Of a stretch of 64,000 nucleotides of DNA, positions 58,712-64,000 are shown in pieces. The translations under genes were made by a program, and so were the position numbers. The DNA comes from JADJPO01 sp963825645 (lineage in GTDB: Bacteria; Actinomycetota; Actinomycetes; Actinomycetales; Kineosporiaceae). How positions within the stretch are numbered: position 1 is the first letter of the stretch; each line of letters opens with the position of its first letter. The DNA is taken from positions 62,001-126,000 of the forward strand of contig CAWGTT010000010.1 of assembly GCA_963825645.1 (NCBI GenBank). The letters run 5' to 3'. The notes beneath the pieces were generated by a model, which was not told the DNA's origin, searched no databases, and saw nothing but the letters and a program-made list of their open reading frames with translations.

Positions 58712-60880
58712 GTGCGCGTCCTCGCCCTGGCCCTCGCGACCCTGGTCGCAGCCCTCGGCGCCGGACCGGACGACCAGCCCACGACGGCCGGGCAGCCGCC
58801 GCCGGCCACCGGAGGCGTCGTCGTCCTCGGCACCGCCGGTCTCACCTGGGACGACATCTCGGGGCAGACCCCGGCGCTGGCCGCCCTGCTCGGGAACGGG
58901 TCGATCGCGGCGCTCGTGCCGCGCAGTGTCGAGCTCGTCTCCTGCCCCGTGGACGGCGCGCTCGCGGTCTCTGCGGGACGGCGGGCCGACGCCCCGCGCA
59001 CCGGTGCTGGTCCGCACGGGTGCCGGACGCCGAAGGTCGACAGCACCGGAGCCGGCCGGCCCGGCCGGGTGACCGACTGGCCGGACTACCTGGCCCGGGC
59101 CGCGGAACAGGGTCTCGATGCCCACCCCGGCACCCTGGGCCAGGCCCTGGCCGAGTCCGGCCGCTCCTCCGCCGCCCTCGGTCCGCTCGCCGCCGTGGCC
59201 CTCGCCGGGCCGGACGGCACGGCGCCACAGGTCTGGCCCGGCCTGGCCGACCTGCCCGGCGCGCTGCAGGCCGATCCCGACGTCCTGGTCGCCGACCTGC
59301 CCCGGGTCACCTCCCCGGTCGGCAGCCCCGGCAGCATCGCCCAGGTGACCAGGGACCAGCAGGTCGCCGTCGTCGACGCAGCGCTGGTCGAGACGCTCAA
59401 CGCGCTGCCCGACGACGCCGTCGTGGTCGTCGTCTCGCTGTCCGACGCGCCGGGACCGGCGCGGCTGCAGCTCGCCGCCATGGTCGGCCCGGCGCCCGCC
59501 GGGCTCGGGCCGGCGCTTCTGCGCAGTGCCAGCACCCGCCAGGACGGCCTGGTGCAGACCACGGACGTGCTGCCGACCGTGCTCGAGCGAGTAGGTGTCC
59601 GGGTGCCCGACCGGGTGGACGGGGCACCGATGCTACCGGTGCAGGCCGGCCGGGACGCGGTGTCGCGGCTGGAACGGCTGCTCGACGTGCAGGACGTGGC
59701 CGCAGCGATGTCCCGGCTGCGCACGCCGTACTACGTGGTCACCGTCGGCATCACAGCCGCCCTGCTCGTCGGCCTGGCATGGCTGCTGCGCGCCCGTCGA
59801 CGGGCGCATCCGGGCGCCGAATCGCCGGCCACGCTGCGGGCGATGCAGACCGTGGCGCTGGTGGGTGCCGCCCTGCCGGCTGCCGGGGTGCTCACCGCGC
59901 TCGTGCCGTGGTGGCGGACCGAGGCACCGGGCGTCGCCCTGGTCGCAGTGGCGTTCGGCTGGGCGGCCGTCCTGGCCGGTGTGGCACTGGCCGGTCCCTG
60001 GCGGCGCCACCCGCTCGGCCCGCCGACGATGGTGGGGGCCCTGACCGCCGGTGTGCTCATCGTCAACGCAGCCGCCGGGTCGCCGCTCACCCTGGTGGGT
60101 CTGCTGGGCGGGGACCCGTTGACCGGTGGGCGGTTCTACGGCTTCGACAACCCGCTGTTCGCGCTCTTCGGATCCGCCGTCGTGGTGCTGGGACTGGGTC
60201 TGGCCACCTGGCTCGACCGGGCCGAGCCCGACGGACCTCGCCCGGGCCGCCTGCGCGGGCGCCGCACGCAGGTTGCCGTGCTCCTGGCGGTGCTGGGTCT
60301 GTTCGCAGCGGTTGTCAACGTGCTGCCCGCGCTCGGCGCCGACGTCGGCGGTCCGCCGGCGCTGCTGCCGGCGATGGCGCTGCTCGCGTTGCGCGCCCGC
60401 GGGGTGCCGCTGACATGGGTCCGGGCGGCGCTCGTCGGCGCCGCGACCGCGGCCCTGCTGGCGGTCGCGTTGGTCGCGGACTGGCTGCGCCCACCGGCCG
60501 ACCGCACTCACCTGGGCCGGTTCGTGCAGACCCTGCTCGACGGAGGGGCCTGGAACGTGATGCGCCGCAAGGTGGTTCAGAATCTGGAGATCCTCACGTC
60601 GTCTGCGTTGACGATGACGGTCCCGGTGCTCGCGGCGCTGGTGGTCTGGGCCTTGGCCCGTCCGGAGCGGTTCGGGCTGTCCTGGGTGCGGTTGGCCTAC
60701 ACCCGGCACCGGTTGCTCCGCGACGCGCTGGTGGCGCTCGGCCTGCTCGCGGCGCTCGGCTTCGCCGCCAACGACTCGGGCACCTCGATCCCGCCGGTTG
60801 TGGCGCTGTTCACCCTGCCGGTGCTGCTCGCGGTCTGTTCGGCGACGGTCGCCGCCGAGCCCAGCGCGCCACGACGATGA
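58712..60880 (+). CDS. Large membrane protein with alkaline-phosphatase-like extracellular domain
   Basis: A 722-residue protein. A signal peptide (LALALATLVAALGAG) is followed by a ~320-residue extracellular domain of alkaline-phosphatase-superfamily type (VVVLGTAGLTWDDI near 37; QTTDVLPTVLERVGVRVP near 283). About nine membrane segments fill residues 345-715. The metal ligands of true phosphatases are only partly recognisable. Such proteins are widespread in actinobacteria near envelope glycosyltransferases; the function is unknown. GTG 58712 is 59 bp from the divergent GT87 start. Confidence 0.82.
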   Translation: MRVLALALATLVAALGAGPDDQPTTAGQPPPATGGVVVLGTAGLTWDDISGQTPALAALLGNGSIAALVPRSVELVSCPVDGALAVSAGRRADAPRTGAGPHGCRTPKVDSTGAGRPGRVTDWPDYLARAAEQGLDAHPGTLGQALAESGRSSAALGPLAAVALAGPDGTAPQVWPGLADLPGALQADPDVLVADLPRVTSPVGSPGSIAQVTRDQQVAVVDAALVETLNALPDDAVVVVVSLSDAPGPARLQLAAMVGPAPAGLGPALLRSASTRQDGLVQTTDVLPTVLERVGVRVPDRVDGAPMLPVQAGRDAVSRLERLLDVQDVAAAMSRLRTPYYVVTVGITAALLVGLAWLLRARRRAHPGAESPATLRAMQTVALVGAALPAAGVLTALVPWWRTEAPGVALVAVAFGWAAVLAGVALAGPWRRHPLGPPTMVGALTAGVLIVNAAAGSPLTLVGLLGGDPLTGGRFYGFDNPLFALFGSAVVVLGLGLATWLDRAEPDGPRPGRLRGRRTQVAVLLAVLGLFAAVVNVLPALGADVGGPPALLPAMALLALRARGVPLTWVRAALVGAATAALLAVALVADWLRPPADRTHLGRFVQTLLDGGAWNVMRRKVVQNLEILTSSALTMTVPVLAALVVWALARPERFGLSWVRLAYTRHRLLRDALVALGLLAALGFAANDSGTSIPPVVALFTLPVLLAVCSATVAAEPSAPRR

Positions 60881-62432
60881 CGGCGGCCAGCACCAGCACC
60901 GGTGCGACGTAGCGCCGTGCGCCCAGCGTGAGGTCGGTCAGGACCGGCGTCAGGCCGACCACGCGGCCGGGCAGGTAGGCCAGGGCCAGCACGACCAGCC
61001 GGGCGAGCGCCGCGTTCTCCAGCACCGCCAGCTCGGCGAGTGGCACCGGGGCGACCATCGCCAGCGGCGCCCACAGCATCGCGTCGTACCACGGCAGGGT
61101 GTAGGGGGCACACAGCACCCACGCGGCACCCAAGACCAACCCCGCCCGGGCGGTGGCCACGCCGACCGCCTGGACGGACCCGCCGTCCGCCCGCTCACCT
61201 GGATCGACGAAAACCGTTGCAGCGCACAGGATTCGCCGTCCGAGCAGCCAGGCCAGGACGGCGGCCACCAGCAGGGACGCCGGCACCACCACCGGTCGAA
61301 GCGAGCCACTGCCCGTCGCCAGCTCGACCAGGTTGACCAGCGGCCGCCACGGCGAGGCGATCGACGTGAACCCACTCGCCCGGCCGAGCTGGTCGAGTAC
61401 ATGCGGGCCGGCCAGCAGATGCGCGGGAACGGCCACGGCAAGCGCCGCCAGAGCGCCGATCGCCACGCTCCGGGCGCGGGCCGCGATGGCCCGCCCACCG
61501 GCGGCGTTCGCGTGCAGCAGCCCCCACAGGGCGGCCAGGCCGAAGACGGCGTACGGCGCCTTGATCGAGGCGGCGGCGCCGAGCAGCAGCCCGGCCATCG
61601 CCGGACGGCGCGCGGTCAGCACCAGCGCTCCGACCGCCAGCGCCGCGGCCAGAACGTCGACGTGCGCGCCCAGCACCAGCTGGCCGAGCAGGACCGGGTT
61701 GACCGTCCAGAGGACGGCGGCCCGACGCCGGGCCCCGTCGTCACGGTGCCGGCGGTCCAGGGCGAGGGCGACCGCGAGGAACGCAAGCGCGCAGACGAGC
61801 GACCAGACCCACACACTCATCCGCAGCGGCTCGCCCAGCCGGTCGCCGAGCCCCACGCCGACCATGGTCACCGCTGCGAAGACGCCGGTCGCCAGCGGTC
61901 CGTACACGCTCGGGGTGTCCTGCCACGGTGGCTGCACCGCACCAGCCACCGGGTCGGTGCCGCCGCGCCAGGCGCCCGGTGGCTCGAGGTAGGCGTCGTC
62001 GCCCGCCGCCGCGATCCGGCCGTAGGCGAGGTAGGACAGGTGGTCGGCCGAGCCGACCGGCGGCACCAGGGTCAGCGCGAACGCCGCAACGACGCCGGCA
62101 GTCACCAGCCGGCGTGGGTCGGGCAGGCGCTCGCCCCGCCGGACGGCACGCAGCCCCCACCACACTGCGGCGCCGCCGAGCAGGTAGCCGAGAGCGGCGA
62201 GCACCGTGACGAGTGCGGCGGGGGCTCCGGCGGCCAGGTCCCACGGCGGGTGCCGAGCGGTCCGGCCGAGCCCGGGCACAGCGGCCGAGTCGCCGAGCGC
62301 GCCCAGGATCGCCAGTAGACCCAACGATGCCAGCCCGGCCAGGACCGCACGCCGTCCGTCGCGGTGGTGCGGTTCGGCGTCGGCGGCTGTTCCTGCCGCC
62401 CCGACTGCTCGACGCGGCCCCGCCGCGGCCAT
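60810..62432 (-). CDS. Polyprenol-phosphate mannosyltransferase-like membrane protein (MptB/GT87-like)
   Basis: A 540-residue multipass protein with about twelve membrane segments. SADHLSYLAYGRIAAAGDDAYLEPP near residue 127 contains the acidic loop of GT-C mannosyltransferases, and GAHVDVLAAALAVGALVL near 255 and SIKAPYAVFGLAALWG near 290 are also typical. It probably extends lipomannan-type or other envelope glycans, working with the GT2 gene six bases upstream. ATG 62432 is used. Its C-terminal end overlaps the convergent membrane protein gene by 71 bp. Confidence 0.87.
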   Translation of the reverse strand: MAAAGPRRAVGAAGTAADAEPHHRDGRRAVLAGLASLGLLAILGALGDSAAVPGLGRTARHPPWDLAAGAPAALVTVLAALGYLLGGAAVWWGLRAVRRGERLPDPRRLVTAGVVAAFALTLVPPVGSADHLSYLAYGRIAAAGDDAYLEPPGAWRGGTDPVAGAVQPPWQDTPSVYGPLATGVFAAVTMVGVGLGDRLGEPLRMSVWVWSLVCALAFLAVALALDRRHRDDGARRRAAVLWTVNPVLLGQLVLGAHVDVLAAALAVGALVLTARRPAMAGLLLGAAASIKAPYAVFGLAALWGLLHANAAGGRAIAARARSVAIGALAALAVAVPAHLLAGPHVLDQLGRASGFTSIASPWRPLVNLVELATGSGSLRPVVVPASLLVAAVLAWLLGRRILCAATVFVDPGERADGGSVQAVGVATARAGLVLGAAWVLCAPYTLPWYDAMLWAPLAMVAPVPLAELAVLENAALARLVVLALAYLPGRVVGLTPVLTDLTLGARRYVAPVLVLAAVIVVARWARRRPSPNRPRAAPAG

Positions 62433-62437
62433 GCCGG

Positions 62438-63226
62438 TCAGGACCCGCGGCTCAGCCGGGGCAGCCGGGCCAGCACCTTCAACGGCGTCGCTCGGCGGGC
62501 CCGGCGCAGTGCCAAGGCACGGGCCACGTCCGCGTACTGCTCGGCCCGGTGCCGCTGGCCGTGCCAGTCCGCCCCGCTGACCCGGTGCTGCAGGTCGCAG
62601 GGCACCTCCTGCACGGTGAACCCCGCGGTGAGCACGTCGATGGTCAGCGCGGTCTCCACCCCCCAGCCGTGGGCCAGAGGGCGGGCGGCCTCGAAGACCT
62701 CCCGGGTCATGCAGCGCATGCCGGACAGCGGCTGCGTGGACTCCCAGCCGGTGGCATCGCGAATCCCTTTGCGCGCCAACGCAACCACCAGACCGCGCCC
62801 GCCGCCCGCGGTGTGCTGGGGCGGTAGGACGGCGACCGTCATGTCGGCCTCGCCACGCAGCACCGGGGCACATAACGCCGCCACGTTGGCCGCCGTCGCG
62901 CCCAGGTCGGCATCGACGAACAGCAGGGCCAGCTCGGCTGCGTCGGCGAAACGGTTCACCCGGGCCACCCCGGTCTCCAGTGCCGCACCCTTGCCGAGGG
63001 AGCGCGGATGCCGGACGACCACCGCGCCCGCGTCGCCGGCCCGGCGCAGCGTGGTGTCGTGCGAGCCGTCGTCGACGACCACGACGTGCCGCACCTCACG
63101 GATTCCCCGGGTCGCGGCCACCGTCATCGACACCAGGTCGGCCTCGTCACGGGCCGGGATCACCGCGGCGATGGCCACCGGCAGCCGCCGCGGCGCCGAC
63201 TGCTCGCGCATCGGCTCGCTGCTCAC
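62438..63226 (-). CDS. Glycosyltransferase family 2 protein
   Basis: A 262-residue GT-A enzyme. AAVIPARDEADLV near residue 20, VVVDDGSHDTT near 49 and LLFVDADLGAT near 101 are the nucleotide-sugar and metal-binding segments; the acceptor-loop region PLSGMRCMTREVFEA follows. It resembles dolichol/polyprenol-phosphate sugar synthases and glucosyl-3-phosphoglycerate synthases. Feeding a polyprenol-sugar to the adjacent GT-C enzyme is inferred. GTG 63226 is the start; ATG five codons on is possible. Confidence 0.9.
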   Translation of the reverse strand: MSSEPMREQSAPRRLPVAIAAVIPARDEADLVSMTVAATRGIREVRHVVVVDDGSHDTTLRRAGDAGAVVVRHPRSLGKGAALETGVARVNRFADAAELALLFVDADLGATAANVAALCAPVLRGEADMTVAVLPPQHTAGGGRGLVVALARKGIRDATGWESTQPLSGMRCMTREVFEAARPLAHGWGVETALTIDVLTAGFTVQEVPCDLQHRVSGADWHGQRHRAEQYADVARALALRRARRATPLKVLARLPRLSRGS

Positions 63227-63259
63227 CCCGCGAGCCTAGCCGTCAACACCCGACCCGGC

Positions 63260-64000
63260 TCAGCGCAACGTCAGCTGGCGAGAGACCACCGCGGCCCGTG
63301 CGCCACGTTCTGCGGCGGTGAGCGGGGTCCGATCCTCCAGCGCCGCCGCCAGCCGTTCAGCCAGCTGGACCGCCGGTTTCTCGACGTCGTCGGACTCGGC
63401 GTCACCGGGCAGGTCCCAGACCGGCACCACCAGCCCGTCGGCGCGGAAGGCACCGACGTAGCGAGCGCCGTCCATCAGGGCGAGATCGCCGGCTGCGTGC
63501 AGTCGCGCCAGGGCGTCGAGCAACTGGTCCTCCGGGTGGGGCATCACCCAGCGCAGATGGCGTTTCGACCCGACGGCGCACCAGTACGCGGCCTCGACAG
63601 CGGTCAACCGCCGGGTCGGGACCACCGCCTCGTTGGCCTGCTCCATCGAGGCTCGCACCTCGGGGGTCACGTCGGTGCCCTCGCCGAGCCAGAAGTCGAA
63701 CCCCTCGTGCACCTGCACCTCGAACGGGACGCTGGGGTCGAGCACCTCGCCCAGCGGCGGGGTCCCGGGGGCGGCCACTCCATCGGTGACCGGTGAGCCC
63801 GCCGGTGCGGACAGCGCCGCGAGCAGCGCGTGCGCGACGTCCCGGCCCGCGTCGCCGGACCCGGCCTGGGTCTGCAGCCCGACGAGCACAACCCCATCGG
63901 CCCGGTGCAGTCCGGGCCAGGCGAGCGGCAGCACGGTGGCCACCGTGACGTCACGGGCGCCGTGCGCGGCACCGGTGCGCACGCGAGCCGTGGCGGACGG
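63260..64000 (-). CDS. DUF5926 family protein, N-terminus cut by window edge
   Basis: 247 codons run to the right edge without a start, so the N-terminus is missing. The sequence HEGFDFWLGEGTDVTPEVRASMEQAN and EAAYWCAVGSKRHLRWVMPH match actinobacterial DUF5926 proteins, some of which carry a C-terminal or N-terminal SEC-C zinc motif outside this part. Function unknown. It is 33 bp upstream of the GT2 gene on the same strand and may be cotranscribed. Confidence 0.85.
   Translation of the reverse strand, partial: PSATARVRTGAAHGARDVTVATVLPLAWPGLHRADGVVLVGLQTQAGSGDAGRDVAHALLAALSAPAGSPVTDGVAAPGTPPLGEVLDPSVPFEVQVHEGFDFWLGEGTDVTPEVRASMEQANEAVVPTRRLTAVEAAYWCAVGSKRHLRWVMPHPEDQLLDALARLHAAGDLALMDGARYVGAFRADGLVVPVWDLPGDAESDDVEKPAVQLAERLAAALEDRTPLTAAERGARAAVVSRQLTLR

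Noticed and set aside
1..64000. CRISPR arrays, prophage genes, toxin-antitoxin pairs, tRNA and rRNA genes
   Set aside because: None of their hallmarks (spaced direct repeats, integrases or capsid genes, paired small genes, cloverleaf or rRNA sequence) was seen when reading both strands by eye; a tRNAscan or Infernal run would settle RNA genes.

Overview
This window is chromosomal DNA from a high-GC actinobacterium. The evidence is very strong G/C bias at third codon positions, frequent GTG starts, a four-gene conservon (sensor kinase, Roadblock protein, DUF742 protein, small GTPase), a proteasome activator ending in GQYL, a DivIVA-family coiled-coil protein, and several polyprenol-dependent membrane glycosyltransferases. 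The neighbourhood of a quinone oxidoreductase, a class V aminotransferase and the proteasome activator recalls the Rv3777-Rv3780 region of Mycobacterium tuberculosis (from memory). No rRNA, tRNA, CRISPR array, prophage or insertion sequence was recognised.

Layout. 1-7.3 kb: a truncated SDR, an ABC1/AarF kinase-like protein, an NAD-dependent epimerase, a translationally coupled membrane protein and membrane-fused hydrolase, a second alpha/beta hydrolase, and a TetR regulator divergent from an MMPL exporter (7.4-9.6 kb). 9.7-15 kb: small protein, endonuclease/phosphatase-fold protein, cysE-cysK, an exported tachylectin-like protein, and a hydrolase behind a duplicated promoter-like repeat. 15-24 kb: patatin-like membrane protein, flavoprotein, ABC-2 exporter, FMN-binding protein, Ogt, FUSC protein. 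24.5-28.3 kb: a vitamin B12 uptake and salvage operon (binding protein, permease, ATPase, CbiZ) under a cobalamin riboswitch. 28.5-36 kb: Hsp20, YjbQ, a second ABC-2 exporter, the conservon. 36-45 kb: MobA-like protein, quinone oxidoreductase, lactate utilisation genes in which lutB and lutC are fused in one frame, class V aminotransferase, proteasome activator, flavodoxin-like protein. 45-55.4 kb: HAD phosphatases, GH26-like protein, DivIVA-like protein, glycosyltransferase, CBM48 protein, seryl-tRNA synthetase, diacylglycerol-kinase-like protein. 55.4-57.5 kb: a small secreted peptide gene divergent from an HTH-TPR regulator. 57.4-64 kb: cell-envelope glycosyltransferases and a DUF5926 protein.

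Two things stand out. First, a 41-residue secreted peptide precursor (55787-55912, minus) is transcribed away from a 470-residue XRE regulator with a TPR-like C-terminus; their intergenic region carries two adjacent dyads. This is the architecture of an RRNPP-type peptide-pheromone circuit, and the predicted mature peptide is about 10 residues. Second, a family of long palindromes sharing a GTGGACAC...CTCGAGGACACG core occurs three times. Two copies sit exactly between convergent genes and differ by compensatory changes in both arms, as expected for selected bidirectional terminators. The third lies inside the lutB-lutC reading frame, where it joins the two proteins and coincides with loss of the usual LutC N-terminus.

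Other regulatory structure includes the B12 riboswitch, an operator-like palindrome at the MMPL start codon, several strong terminator hairpins, and tandem repeats of 8, 15, 18 and 36 bp.
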